A stretch of 64,000 nucleotides of DNA, from assembly GCA_963555705.1 (NCBI GenBank), contig OY743187.1, positions 16,072,133 through 16,136,132 on the forward strand, given 5' to 3'. The stretch's first letter is position 1; each line of letters opens with the position of its first letter. The stretch is from Ligustrum vulgare. Taxonomy: Eukaryota; Streptophyta; Magnoliopsida; Lamiales; Oleaceae. Both the position numbers and the translations under genes were made by a program. The notes under the pieces are model-generated. The model was not told where the DNA came from. It did not search any database and saw nothing but the letters and a program-made list of their open reading frames with translations. Shown here piece after piece: positions 11,476-22,916 of this stretch.

Positions 11476-12301
11476 AGTTAATTCATCTGCTACCACAATA
11501 TCTGCAAATCTTAACTCAATTCCCATGCTTGATGGGTCAAACTTCAAGGATTGGAAAGAGAACGCACTAATTGTTCTCGACTGCATGGATCTTGACCTTG
11601 CTCTCAGGGTTGAGCAACCGGCTTCTCTTACGGATGCAAGTTCACCTGATGACAAGAGGAACTTTGAGAAGTGGGAACGCTCAAATCGCATAAGTCTAAT
11701 GATCATTAAGTGCGGCATTCCGGAAGCCTTTAGGGGCGCAGTATCTGAAGAGGTAACTAATGCCAAGCAATTCCTTGCCGAACTTGAAAAGCGTTTTGCT
11801 AAAAATGATAAGGCTGAAACAAGCACGCTTCTGAAAAGCTTGATTTCAATGAAGTATAGAGGCAAGGGGAACATAAGGGAGTACATCATGAAGATGTCTC
11901 ATACTGCTTCAAAACTTAAGGCACTAAAGCTCGACTTGTCTGATGACTTGCTCGTGCATTTAGTATTAATATCGCTTCCTGCACATTTTAGTCAGTTTAA
12001 GGTCAGTTACAACTGTCAAAGGGAGAAATGGACTCTAAATGAGCTCATTTCATATTGTGTGCAAGAGGAAGAAAGGCTGAAGCAGGATAGAACTGAAATT
12101 ACTAACTTGGCAAGTACCTCTAAGGATAAGGGCAAGAAAAGAAAAACAGAATATGAAGCTCCTAAGGGTCCAGATCAAAAGAAGCCACATAAGGACAAAG
12201 AGGGTTGTTTCTTTTGCCTGAAACCTGGACATTTAAAGAAGGATTGTACCAAATATAATGCTTGGCGTGCAAAGAAAGGTACATTTCTTAATTTGGTCTG
12301 A
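11476..12301 (+). pseudogene. copia B gag with zinc knuckle
   Basis: An open frame of about 275 residues. It has the copia gag region (SNFKDWKENALIVLDCMDL near the N terminus, the SLISMKYRGKGNIREYIMKM segment in the middle), a lysine-rich stretch, and a CCHC zinc knuckle CFFCLKPGHLKKDC near the end. An upstream in-frame start codon is not obvious; the frame is open from about 11476 and the first ATG is at 11525. The TGA at 12299 separates it from the protease frame. In this element type gag and pol are normally one frame, so a small deletion near 12296 is the likely cause. Confidence 0.85.
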
Positions 12302-13192
12302 GGTTAATTTAGCTTCAGTACCTAGAAACACTTGGTGGTTAGATTCTGGTGCTACTACTCACATAAGTGTTTCTATGCAGGGTTGCTTGTTCTGCCGAAA
12401 GCCAAATGATGCTGAAAGATTCATCTTTGTGGGCGATGGAAAATCGGTGAAAGTTGAAGCAATAGGAACTTTTAGGTTATTATTGGAAACTGGTTTTTAT
12501 TTGGATTTGAAAGACACTTTTGTTGTGCCGTCATTTAGACTGAATTTGGTTTCTATTTCCTTATTGGACAAATCAGGATATTATTGTTCTTTTGGAAATT
12601 GTCAGTTTAGTCTTTCTTTAAATTCAAATATTGTTGGTACTGGTTCATTATGTTCATACGATAACCTATATTTGCTTGATACTATTGCATCATATAATGA
12701 AACCTTGTATGTGGAATCACGTGGTACTAAGCGAAAATTAAATAAAGAAAATTCGGTAAAACTATGGCACAAGCGCTTAGGTCACATCTCAAAAACTAGA
12801 GTTGAACGACTTGTGTCAGATGGCATTTTGGATTCCCTCGACTTTACGGACTTTGATGTTTGTATTGATTGTATCAAGGGAAAACAGACCAAAAACAAAA
12901 GGTTAGGTGCTAATAGAACTTCAGATGTCTTAGAATTGATACACACTGATATTTGTGGACCATTCCCTACGGCTTCCTGGAATGGTCAACAATATTTTAT
13001 ATCATTCATAGACGATTACTCACGTTATGGGCATCTATATCTTATTCATGAAAAGTATGAGTCACTGGACATGTTCAAAGCTTTCAAAGCTGAAGTTGAG
13101 AATCAACTCAACAAGAAAATTAAAAACGTTAGGTCTGATCGTGGTGGTGAGTACTACGGTAGATATGACGGTTCAGGTGAACAACGTCCAGG
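12302..13192 (+). pseudogene. copia B protease and partial integrase
   Basis: Continuing in another frame, this has the aspartic protease motif WWLDSGATTHIS, the integrase zinc-binding region (LWHKRLGHIS ... DVCIDCIKGKQT) and the first part of the integrase core (HTDICGPFPTASW, FIDDYSRYG, VRSDRGGEY). The first two acidic catalytic positions are present. Sequence beyond GGEY is lost at the junction with host DNA, so the third catalytic residue and everything downstream are missing. Confidence 0.88.
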
Positions 13193-13456
13193 AACCAGCC
13201 TAGAAAGACTATTTCAATTCTATGGATCTTACCAGTTAAGATTTCCTAAAAAGGTAGTATTTTGTCAGATTATGTCATTATCTTTAATGCTTCCAACTTT
13301 CACTTATGCTCATGCAGATGTATGTCTCTGACGAAAATAGCTGGTTGAAAACGAATATACTTGTAGCTTTCAAATATGTATACTTATATCTACCGCGCAA
13401 CATGAGGGCACTTGTGCAGATTGACAGACATGGACTTCCCAACTTCAGTGGATTAT
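13193..13456 (+). repeat. Duplicated host unit, copy 1, first part
   Basis: This segment (AAAGACTATTTCAATTC, then CAGTTAAGATTTCCTAA) is closely matched at about 17850-18000 and 20915-21060. It is interrupted at 13457 by a solo LTR and resumes at 15552. No conserved reading frame is apparent; it behaves like part of the 5' intron or leader of a duplicated locus. Confidence 0.65.
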
Positions 13457-15556
13457 TGTGACGCCCCGAGTTCTGAAGAACCCGGGTCGCCACTTCATCT
13501 CTTTAAAACTAACCCTTTAACAAAAAATATTGCGGAAATAAACTAAAATTTTCAACATCACATTCATTCGGAAAATTTGCGATGGTAGCTCAAATTTAAA
13601 AACATCTACTTGAAAACATTGCATAAAATTCCAAATCTCAACAATTTAACTTAACAAAGTTCAATAAACTAGACTTTCAAAATAACTAAAAATAAATGTT
13701 GCCAAATTGCTCGTCTCCGCCTCCGAACTCTGCAAATGTTGTTAAAAACGGAGTGAGTATTTCAAAAGAAATACTCGGTAGACTCACCGCCAATAATTAA
13801 TTTACAAGATAATTGAACAAGTAATTATGCAAATATTATAGTGACATTCTCTTCTTAGTCATAAGCATCATGAAATGAGTGCAATATGAACATACTCTAG
13901 TCTTATGCAAATAAAGCATATAAGTTATGACATGCATAACACAAATTTCTCTTCTTATCTCATAAGAGATTCTCTATTCTTGTCTCATGCAATTAAGCAT
14001 ATAAATGACATAAATTCACATAACACATGGAATTATAATATAAATAAATTAGTGGGGGCGAGTCTACCTTAATTTATCTTGAGTCACGTAAAAAGTGGAG
14101 CGGGAAGTAGCCTCAATCCATCAAATGTCCACACGTTTCGTCTAGCCAAATATGAACTAAAGCTTTGAATTAGTAATTCGAAATTTTAAGGTTTTTAAAA
14201 TGATAAAGAAAAATTTAGGGACTCAATTGAAAATTTATTAAAATTGAAATTTAAAGTTTTTGGACTAAAATACATTTTTTTGAAAATAATGGGCTGATTA
14301 GAAATATTTTAAATCTGCAGAGGCTGAAATAACTAAATTTAAAAGAAATAAGGGTTGAGAAATGTGACTTTAAAACTGGAGGGTCTGAATTTAAAATACT
14401 TTACAAAACTGGGTACCAAAATGAAAGAGTTTGAAAAAGGTGGGTTTAAGTATTAATTTTTGGAAAAATTAAAAAAAACAATATATACATATACATAAAA
14501 TATCACTCTCTCTCAAAACATTTTCAGTAAGGGGAAAAGAGAGAGAGACATGACCGCTTTGCACCGTCCCACGTCACTCGGCGGCGACCCTGCAGTGATA
14601 CCGTTGTCGAGTTTCGGCGGTGCGGTTGTGAGTGTGGGTGAGGCCGAAGTTTGGATTTTTTAGGGGTTTGTGGTACGCAAATCAAGGCCAGACCGCTGCT
14701 GTAAAGTCGCGATATAGGGAGTTTCTCCCGCAAAAATCTGGCAACGAAGGGTGACGGACCACGGTAGGTGTTTGGGGTTAAGTCTTATTCTTGGTTTTCG
14801 GTTTTATTTTGGTGATTTTGGGTTGATTTTGGTATATGCAGATGGTGGTTGGGGTTGATTTTGGTGGTGCTGGTGGTGGTTGGGTGGTTGTTCTTGGTTG
14901 GTGCAGACGGTGGTTTGGGTGGTTTCGAATATTGGCAGTGGTGATGCTTGCGATGGTGGTGCTCGAACGTGAAAGTGGTGGTGGCTGCTTTGGTTGAAGT
15001 CAGACATATGTGCATGGCTTGGCTTGTGGCAGTGCTGCATTTGGTGGTTGGTGATGGAGGTAGAGTGGTGTGGTTGAAGTTAAGTGTGTGTGAAATATTG
15101 TGTATCAGTTTGTGTGAAGGTGGAGCTCAATAGAGGAGGTGGAGAGAAGTTTACCTAGCTACGTGAGGATTGGGATGCTGAGAATTGTGAACAGTAATTT
15201 GGTTAGGGCACAGTTTTATAGATTGCCAAGTGGACCAGTTTGGGCTATAGAATTTATAATTGGATTGAAAATATTAAAAATTGGATCATAATTTTTGACC
15301 CAAAATAACAAAATATTGGACTGAATAAATTGGACTCAAAATTATTACATATCTGGATTTTAAAATAATAAGGAAAATCGGTAATTTAAAATATTTGAGA
15401 ATGAGCTCGACTTGGAATAGGTTTAAATTTTTATTTTAAAATGGCTAGACGAACACGCTTCACAAGTAAAAAAAAAATTCAGGGTTAAATCTTAGCGACA
15501 CGTTTTTCGAGAAAAACGATTTTACATTATTAAAATTTCTCGGTCACTACAATTAT
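13452..15556 (-). mobile_element. Solo LTR A (about 2.1 kb) with 5-bp TSD
   Basis: The element runs from TGTGACGCCCCGAG at 13457 to CTCGGTCACTACA ending at 15551, flanked on both sides by ATTAT (13452-13456 and 15552-15556). The TG...CA ends and 5-bp duplication are those of an LTR. The same termini recur in an LTR at 52187-55133 that is followed by a tRNA-Met primer site, which shows these are LTRs and that this copy lies on the minus strand. The sequences CGTCTAGCCA (14139) and TGGCTAGACG (15442) form a long-range inverted repeat around a variable core. Frames inside (for example the His/Pro-rich minus-strand one near 14800-15040) are products of GGT repeats, not genes. Confidence 0.82.
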
Positions 15557-16767
15557 AGTCTAATTTTTATTCGTTATTCTTTTGATGTTCCGGGCATGCT
15601 TTCCCCCATTTATTTCTTTCTGTTTGTTAATGTGCTACATTATCTTTCTCTTAGAGGTCACGTTTATGCACCCCTCCTTTCGCATACTATTTCATTTTAA
15701 TGTTAACTCCTGGCCGCACGAGGATAAATTGTGAACGGCTTAAAAAAAAAAAAAAAACTACTTACATATTCATGCATAAATGGATGCGATAACTGACGTG
15801 TGTTATTAGCTTCATTGACTTCTTGAATTGTATAACTTCCACAATCATGGTAGTATACTTTTCTTCTAATGTTAATTTAGCACTTTGACTAATTCAGATC
15901 CACTTCTTCAAAAATTGGATTTCTAATTAGGAAGTTCTTTTGTTTTCTTCCTTCCATTCGGACAAGTAGGGTCAGGTAGTTTTATCTTGTGAAGAGTTAA
16001 ATCCTTAAGAATATAAAAGTGAAATTTTATGTAAAATAATGTATTTATATGATTGTCAGCCAATTGGACTTTCTTTAAAAAAAAAATGACAGATTTAGTT
16101 GTTTCTGATATTGTCTTCAAAGTTCCTGCTCGCTTCTGTTATATTGAAATGTGTGTGATTAATATCATTAATCTAAATTTGTTTGTGGTGCCTTTCTATG
16201 AGCTCCTTTCCTGGTAACTGGATTGCGTACTTTGTCCGCTTCTTATAGCTACCTTTTAATTTCTTTCTCGTATTTCAGAATGCGTTTATATGTTTTAGAT
16301 AATAAGTTGAATATCAGATCCTTTGTTAAGAAAAATAAATTCTTTGAATGAAAGAGAGATTGAGTTGCATAGTTTGAATTTCCATTTGGGTCATTTTAAT
16401 ATTTAGGACCCAATAGGTTAAATAACTTTTGATAGGAAATGCATTCAATGACATGTTTACTATTCAAGAAAATCTCATAAGCGTACAGGATCTTTGACAA
16501 GTAATGGATTTGATGAGTTTAAATTATCGTCCCAGGGAACAAGATAGATTTGATGGGGAAATGCATTCAGTGACATGTTTACCAAGTCTTTAAGAGAGGC
16601 TTCTTCAAGCTTTTGGTGATTTCGTCTTTTTTAATTTACTATTGCCTTTCGACTTTGAATTCATTAATGGTTGTTGTTTTATCATTATTTCTAACTTAGA
16701 TGCATTAAATTGAACTTACTTCTATTGTTGCTAGGTTTACAAAGGAGAGAATACAATCATATAAAAA
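15552..16767 (+). repeat. Duplicated host unit, copy 1, leader and intron-like part
   Basis: AT-rich sequence colinear with about 18050-18960, 21090-22250 and 29870-30630. Landmarks are TTCAGATCCACTTCTTC, GAGCTCCTTTCCTGGTAACTGGATTG and GAGAGGCTTCTTCAAG. In copies 1, 3 and 4 it ends directly at an ATG. It looks like the 5' flank and leader of a repeated gene of the DnaJ/DUF3444 family. Confidence 0.6.
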
Positions 16768-16938
16768 ATGGAATGTAACAAAGACGGGATTACTAGTTCT
16801 CAGCTGCTCCCCAGTCCTCCTCCATCAAGACCAGAAACTTTTTGGTCATCATGCAATGGTTGCGGGATACACTACGAGCACCTCAAGATATATCTGAACA
16901 AAAATCTTATTTGTCCCAACTATCAACTGCCATTTTAA
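16768..16938 (+). pseudogene. DnaJ/DUF3444-type zinc-ribbon remnant, 56 aa
   Basis: A short frame starts MECNKDG and jumps at once to the zinc-ribbon segment that in full proteins follows the J domain (PETFWSSCNGCGIHYEHLKI). The second zinc pair is damaged: CPNC is read as CPNY, followed closely by TAA. The same N-terminal junction is found in the intact paralogue at 22251, so the loss of the J domain predates the duplication of these two copies. Confidence 0.75.
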
Positions 16939-17240
16939 GTTGATGAGATGTGTGATTAAAAAGTTGTAGACCCTATAAAAAGTGTGGTTAAGAGCCCGTT
17001 TGGTGTATGGAGAATTTTTTATTTTTATGATTTTTTTGTGTTTGTTGATGGATGTATGGTTTAGATTTATTTGAAAAGTAAAAAATTGTGGGCTTGATCA
17101 AAGATGGATGGTTGAGATTGAATTTAAAAAGTTTTGATCCACCAAACAAGCTCTAAAATTAAATGTTGACTTTGAATTAGATTAAAATCTAAAAAATTAA
17201 TGCTACCAAACAAGGACTTAGTTTAGATATCATTTCCACT
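16939..17240. mobile_element. MITE-like insert (about 16993-17154)
   Basis: The left end AGAGCCCGTTTGGTG is answered by CACCAAACAAGCTCT at about 17140-17154, an imperfect terminal inverted repeat of about 15 bp. A second similar end (ACCAAACAAGGACTTAG) follows at about 17206. Such GTTTGGT ends are common in small non-autonomous plant DNA transposons. The superfamily cannot be fixed without clear target duplications. Confidence 0.5.
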
Positions 17241-18744
17241 AGTATTGAAGATTGGAAGCCTTTGTGCTCTTGACTTTCTGGTTGTTTCTTTTCCTTTTGT
17301 TCCAGTTGCTTGGAATGTATTTGATTTTTTTTCTTTTCGGGATCTTGCCGAGGTCCATTTGAATTTTGAAGCGCTTTTTTTAATATAATTTTTTTGCTAC
17401 TATTGTTAAAAATAGAAATGAATTAAGTTTCCACTATCACTGAAGATAGGAGTCTCTTATTAAAACTCGAAGCAGCTGAATGAATAAACTTTGAGTTTTC
17501 ATGAAGGTTGCTGATATGTTTTGAATTATTTAAAGGATATATATATTTTTTTTTCTATTTTTTTAAGTAGAAAGACTTTTGCAAGTGGATATAGGTTTGC
17601 GTAAAGTTTTGATGCCGGTTTGGCATTTAGTTTGTTGTTTCTGTTTGTTTCCTTTCATGTTTCTTAGATAACGTCTTTAAGGTTGGAAACTTTAATCAAA
17701 CCCCGTTTGAAATTAATCAATGAAACAAGCTATGGATTACATCAAGATTTATAGAACTGACAAAAATGGAAGTCGTGTCAAATGATGCCTTTTTCATGGT
17801 TGGTCGTCCACTGCTCAACATTCCTTGGCTTTTCGGACTTCTATGCAATCAGCCTATAAAGACTTTTCAATCTATGGATCTTACCAGTTAAGATTTCCTA
17901 AGAAGGTAGTATTTTGTCGGATTATGTTATTGTCTTTAACGCCTCTGTTATTTTTGCTTACACACGTGTATGTGTGTCCGAGACAAAAATACCTGATTGA
18001 ACAACTGTAGTTTACGAATATATTTGCAGCTCTCAAATATGTACAAATATATTTAACCAAAAGTGAGTAGGTAACTACTTACATATGCATGCATATACAG
18101 TATATGTATACTATTACCTACATGTGTTATTAGCTTCATTGACTTCTTGATTCATATAATTCCCATAAGCATGTTAGTATAGTATAAACATGGTAGTATA
18201 GTATACTGAAATTTGTGTGAATCCTTGAGAACATAAAAGTGTAATTTTATGTAAGATAATGCATGTATAAAATTGTCAGCCTATTGGATTTTTCCTCTTA
18301 AAAAATAATATTTGACAGATTAATATGTTTCTCTCATAGTCTTCAAAGTTCGTGCAGGCTTCTGTTATATTGAAATTTGTGTGAAGAATATCATTAATCT
18401 TTTATGTTTTCCAACTTTCTAGGTTATGCTAAAAAGATCTTTGGTGTCCGTTGACAGTAGCCTTGACGTCCTGCAACACACAGATTGTCCTCGGAGAAGG
18501 GGTTTTGTGATACCAGGATCACCCAACAAGCCTCCTAAGGTTGAGGATTTGAATCCCTAGAGACACACTCAACCAAGTCTGGGACAAAACCCCTTCTCAA
18601 GGGACAATCACTGTATTGCCGGTCTGCCGGACACCACAAGCTACCGTCAACGGTGCTTTTCTATGAGCTCCTTGCCCAGTAACTAGATTACGTACTTTTC
18701 CCACTTTTATACTACCTTTTTTCCTTCCATTTACAGAAAGCATT

Positions 18745-18920
18745 TAGCCTCTATTTGGCAAACCATAAAAAAACGTGTTTTTAAATAACACAATTCTCCA
18801 ACTCACTTTTTAACCACACACATTTTCTCTCTCCACTTTTCAACCACATATTTTACTTCGAAAAAATTAAAAAAAAAAAAACATGTTTTTAAACATAAAG
18901 CTTTTAACAAACAGAGATGT
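18745..18920. mobile_element. MITE-like insert
   Basis: The left end AGCCTCTATTTGGCAAAC is answered by AACAAACAGAGATG at the right, with AT-rich interior containing AACCACACA and AACCACATA words. The block interrupts the colinearity of duplicated unit 2. Terminal pairing is imperfect and the target duplication is unclear. Confidence 0.4.
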
Positions 18921-19139
18921 TTTATAGATGATAAATTGAAAATAAGATTCTTTGTTCAGAAAACTAAATTCTTTGAATAATCATTCGATGGAAGTGGACA
19001 GTCCCAGGGGCGAAGGGATTACAAAAGGTTAGCGCTTTGGTTATTATTGGAAATTAGACTAGCCCTCATATCCTAAGGCAGGCTACTGATCAGCTTGATG
19101 AGCAGAAAAGCAGACTGACCACAGTGAGGGAGATAATTT

Positions 19140-19370
19140 CTTTGACGAATGGTACATTTGCTGGATCAGGTGGTGACGAACTTGCTACATTAACACCTTC
19201 CAGAGCCGCTCTCACTGCTGGTGGAAGTTTTAAAGGATGGAACGAAGAAAATAACTATGGCCAGGAGTGAGGAGGCTCTGGAAAATAATAGTATTACACC
19301 AGATATAACTGATTTTACCTCAGCTTCAAAGAAGGAAATCAAAAAGAGGTGCATATGGTGATTTTCACTC
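19140..19370 (+). pseudogene. Remnant of the zinc-ribbon paralogue (middle part)
   Basis: The sequence tracks 22485-22720 of the intact paralogue: TTTGCTGGATCAGGTGG, ACACCTTCCAG, GGAGGCTCTG, the CTGATTTTACCTCAGCTTC line, and AAAAAGAGGTGCATA (lysine/arginine-rich nuclear-signal region). Frames are broken by indels. The zinc-ribbon part itself is missing upstream. Confidence 0.65.
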
Positions 19371-19420
19371 TGCTCCAGATAAAAGAATTAAGTTTCCAAT
19401 GTCACTCATGAAGATTCTAG

Positions 19421-19570
19421 TTTCTCGTGAAATCCTTAAAAGGATTTTAAATTTTGAATACAGAGCATCAATTATTGTGCTTGGATATAGCTTTGTGCGG
19501 AGTTTTGAAGCTGGTTTTGGCATGGGGTTTTGACCGGTTCGTGTTTAATAATTTAGTTTCTTTGTTCCTA

Positions 19571-19611
<41 letters not shown>

Positions 19612-20279
19612 GAAACGTGGGAGTTCTTTAAAACATAAATGTAAAATTCTATGAAAATGCCGATATTTATCTTGCGCTAAGATTACACACCCCTAAGATA
19701 GTTTTTGAAATAAAAGACGGCGTCTTCCTTCAATCCCAGCCTTTGTTATTACAACTCAGATGTGTGTTCACTGGAGCTCGCGATGCATCCATTTGGTAAT
19801 ACTATTTGGTTTATAAACTGGTTTGTTTATAATTTTAATTTAAAAAGTAGTGGTTAAAAATTGGATAAAGAAAATATTTGTGGTTAAAAAGTAGTTTAGG
19901 AAATTGTGTAGTTTATAAACTTGTTTATAAACCAATTTTTTGTGTTTACCGAACAAATGCTAAGTCATAGGTCTGTCAAATCCAGTAAATATTCATATGT
20001 AATAAACTCTGATTCTGGTAATCGTGACCATTTTACAAAGACTAATACTGTTAAAAATTTGATGAAATCTGTTAAGTAATCTTGATGAATCCATCCAAAT
20101 TGCACATAATCTATATAAATTGGTAGCCTCATTGAATGACAATAAAAAATAAGCAAATAAATAAAGAAAATTAACAGCTTCATATATATTTCAGAGATCA
20201 TTTCCATATTATTGAGGGCTGGAATCTCTTACGCTCACCTGAAATACGAGGTATGAATCGATGCTTATGAGTGAGTTAT
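19421..20279. other. Spacer with MITE-like insert (about 19790-19965)
   Basis: A TTA microsatellite lies at about 19578-19610. At 19790-19965, GCATCCATTTGGTAA and TTACCGAACAAATGC form the ends of a small element with internal AGTAGTGGTTAAAAA repeats and inverted TTTATAAAC words. 20203-20230 carries the relic also seen at 8434-8460. No gene is recognised. Confidence 0.5.
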
Positions 20280-22250
20280 TTGACATTAGTTTCTTTTCCT
20301 TTTGTTTCAATTCCATGAAATGTATTTATTTGAGATCCCCCCCCCCCCAATATTTTTTTTTCTCCCATTTCTTTTTAAGAAAGAGGATACTGGTGAGGTC
20401 CATTTGAAGCTTTTGTTTGAATATAAATATTTTCTTGCATTGTTAAAAGAGGAATGAATTTAGTTTCCACTATCACTGAAGATTGGAGTTATTCATTAAA
20501 ACTTGAAGGATTTCTGAATGAATCCACTTTGAGATCGCGTGAAGGTTGATGATATTGTTTGAATTATTTAAAGGATATTATTTCTTTTCTATTTTGTTAG
20601 GGTAGTAAGACCTTTGCAATTGGATATATGCATGTGTGAAGTTTTGATGCCGGTTTGGCATGGAGTTCAATGTTCGGTAATTTAGTTTGTCGTTTCTTGT
20701 TGTTTCCTTTCAAGTTCTTAGATACGTCTTTAAGATGGGACGTTAGAAATTAATTAACGAAACAGGCTATGGATTACGTCAAGATTTATAGAACTCACAA
20801 AAATGAAAATCGTGTCAGAAGATGCTTTTTTCAGGGACGATCGCCCCCACCCACCCCGTACCCGCTTGACATTTTTTTTTTTTTGGGGTTTTCAGACTTT
20901 TGTGGAATCAATCTAGAAAGACTCTTCAATTCTATTGATCTTACAAGTTATGATTTCCTGAAAAAGGAAATATTTTGTCGGATTATGTTATTATCTTTAA
21001 TGCTTCCATTATTTTCGGTTGCGCTGATGTAGATGTGTGTCCATGGCGAAAAATCGCTGATTGAACAACTGTAGTTCACGAACTCGTTTTCTGCTCGTAA
21101 ATATTTACACATATATCCATTCATTAGTACGTACGTAACTACTTACATATGTATGCGATGACTGAGATCTATTATTAGCTTCATCGACCTCTTGATTTGC
21201 ATAATTTCCATAATCATACTAGTATAGTTTTCTTAATTTAGGACTTTGGCTAATTCAGATCCATTTCTTCAAAAATATGGATATCTAGTTAGTCAGTTAT
21301 GCACATGTACAATTTTCAGCCTTTTGGATTTCCTTTTAAAAAAATAACTTTTGATAGATTAAGTCTCCATTTGGTAACTTGTTTATAAACAACACATTTT
21401 CTCAAATTACTTTTTTAACCATTCACATTTCTCAAATTACTTTTCAACCACTATGATCGTTTTCAACCGTGAAGGTCACAATGTAGGACTCGCTCTATGT
21501 ATCATTCTGAGCAAACATGAGGATCATGCCCCTTGAATATCGTTAAATGATTTGCACTTACTCGTTGAATTTACTATTTTTCATAGGCCCGTTATTTAGA
21601 ATTTTAAGTGGTTGTCGCTCTATCACTTGTTGGAGGTCAGATATTTTCCCCCTCCTTTTTCTTGTTTTTTCTTGTTATGGAATAAAAATCCGTTAAGTTT
21701 AAAAATAAAAATAAAAACTTTTCAACCGCATATTTTACTTCAAAAACTTCACATTCTTTGTTTATAAACAATTTTTTCCGCTCTTATATTGTCTTCAAAG
21801 TTTTTGTTGGCTTCTGTTATATTGAAATTTGTGTGAATAAGAAGAATATCATTAATGTTTTCAAACTTTTCTAGGTTGTACTAAAATACTTTGTGGTGCC
21901 TTTCTGTAAGCTCATTGCCTGGTACCTGGATTGTGTACTTTGTCTGCATCTCTTATTCTCCAGTATTTACAGAAAAATAAATATTTGAATAATAGAGATT
22001 GAATTGCATAGTTCGAATTGGCACTCGAGTTATTATAAAATTCGAGCACCTGATTGGTGGCTTAAATAACTTCTGATAGAAAATGCATGATGCATCCAAT
22101 GACATGTTTACCAAGTCTCTAAGAGTGGTTTCTTCAAGATTTTGGTTGCTTCTCCTTCTGTTTTTACTAGTTTAGATGCATAAAACTGAACTTAATTCTA
22201 CTGTTTTTACTAGTTTATTTTTACAAAAGCAAATACAATCATTTTGAAAA
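20280..22250 (+). repeat. Duplicated host unit, copy 3, leader of the zinc-ribbon gene
   Basis: The most complete copy of the duplicated leader. It includes a run of 12 C at 20337-20348, GGATTACGTCAAGATTTATAG at about 20771, and an insert near 21362-21780 with TTTGGTAACTTGTTTATAAAC and TTTGTTTATAAACAATT ends. Splice-like TTTTCTAGG occurs at about 21869 and a pyrimidine-rich stretch precedes the gene. The frame from 20769 (MDYVKIYRTHKN) is matched imperfectly in unit 2 with a stop, so it is probably not coding. Confidence 0.55.
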
Positions 22251-22904
22251 ATGGAAAGTAACAAAGACGAAGCTACTGATCATCCTCCATCCGGACCAGA
22301 GACTTTTTGGTCATCATGCAATGGTTGTGGGATGCAATACGAGTACCTCAAGATGTATCTGAACCAAAATCTTCTTTGTCCCAACTGTCGGCTTCCCTTT
22401 TTGGCGACAGAGAAACCCGCCCCTTCACCTGGAAAGATTCACAGAACTCCTGGTCCTTGGTTGGTCCTCCAGCAGCAGCAACAGGTTACGTTTGCTGGAT
22501 CAGGTGGTTCCGGAAGTGCTTCATTTACACCTTCCAGCGCCACTCCAACTGCGCCGCTGATCCAGCCTGAAGGTGAAAGTTTACAGGATGGCATGAAGAC
22601 AGCAGCTTTGGCCGGGAGTCAAGAGGCTCTGCAAAAGAATAGCGTCAGGCCAGGTAAAACTGATTTCCCCTCAGCTTCGGAGAGGGCAACCAAAAAGAGG
22701 CGCATAGATGGGCAGAGGGAGACCCCAAAAATTCCCTCTGGAAATCTGAAGGGCAAATTGGGAGCTGGAAGAGTTAATTCTGCTGGTGACAAGTCCTCAA
22801 GCAGGAAGGAGCTTTCGCAATCTGAAATTCGTACCCTGCTGATGGTAAGGGCGAAGACAGAAATCAGTGAGAAGCTAAACCAGTGGGGCATTGGTGCGAA
22901 GTAG
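22251..22904 (+). CDS. DnaJ/DUF3444-family zinc-ribbon protein lacking J domain, 217 aa
   Basis: An intact frame. It begins MESNKDEA, the usual start of plant J-proteins with DUF3444, then goes at residue 10 straight to the zinc-ribbon (residues 17-50) with C23, C26, C43 and C46 in CNGC and CPNC. After that come a Q-run (74-78), a low-complexity Gly/Ser/Pro region, a basic KKRR at 148-151 that could be a nuclear signal, and the conserved SSRKELSQSEIRTLLMVRAK segment (183-202) that precedes DUF3444 in full-length relatives. Both the J domain and DUF3444 are absent. The frame has stayed open while its sister copies at 16768 and 19140 have decayed, so it may be under selection, or simply be young. 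It may act as a zinc-binding adaptor; this is inference. Confidence 0.7.
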   Translation: MESNKDEATDHPPSGPETFWSSCNGCGMQYEYLKMYLNQNLLCPNCRLPFLATEKPAPSPGKIHRTPGPWLVLQQQQQVTFAGSGGSGSASFTPSSATPTAPLIQPEGESLQDGMKTAALAGSQEALQKNSVRPGKTDFPSASERATKKRRIDGQRETPKIPSGNLKGKLGAGRVNSAGDKSSSRKELSQSEIRTLLMVRAKTEISEKLNQWGIGAK

Positions 22905-22916
22905 ATTTTGGTCGAG

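Larger units (their letters stand above)
9433..13192 (+). mobile_element. Ty1/copia element B, 3'-truncated
   Basis: The order is 5' LTR, tRNA-Met primer site, a 1.6-kb leader, gag, protease and half of integrase. The element is then cut at about 13192, where sequence of a duplicated host unit resumes (AACCAGCCTAGAAAGACT). Reverse transcriptase, RNase H and the 3' LTR are missing. It sits inside the gag of copia A, giving a nested insertion followed by deletion of the right side of both elements. Confidence 0.85.
17241..19420 (+). repeat. Duplicated host unit, copy 2
   Basis: Colinear with copy 3 (20280-22916): CTATCACTGAAGATAGGAG and neighbours, the block around GGATTACATCAAGATTTATAG, CAGTTAAGATTTCC, the CAAAGTTCGTGCAGGCTTCTG line, then a coding remnant at 19140-19370. 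A block of about 200 bp near 18440-18655 (GATACCAGGATCACCC, GACAAAACCCCTTCTCA) is not shared and looks inserted. A further MITE-like insert lies at about 18745-18920. No intact gene is present. Confidence 0.65.

Noticed and set aside
14785..15133. Overlapping frames on both strands in solo LTR A (His/Pro-rich and Gly/Val-rich)
   Set aside because: They come from GGTGGTG-type simple sequence in an LTR core; related LTRs have no such frame.
13457..15551. Reading the 2-3 kb elements with TGT...ACA ends as TIR DNA transposons
   Set aside because: The same end is followed by a tRNA-Met primer site at 52172-52183 and the target duplications are 5 bp, so they are LTRs; the inverted-looking ends are the short LTR terminal symmetry.
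20769..21032. Frame starting MDYVKIYRTHKN as a small gene
   Set aside because: The paralogous copy in unit 2 has a stop soon after the same start and there is no conservation of frame; it is part of a duplicated leader.
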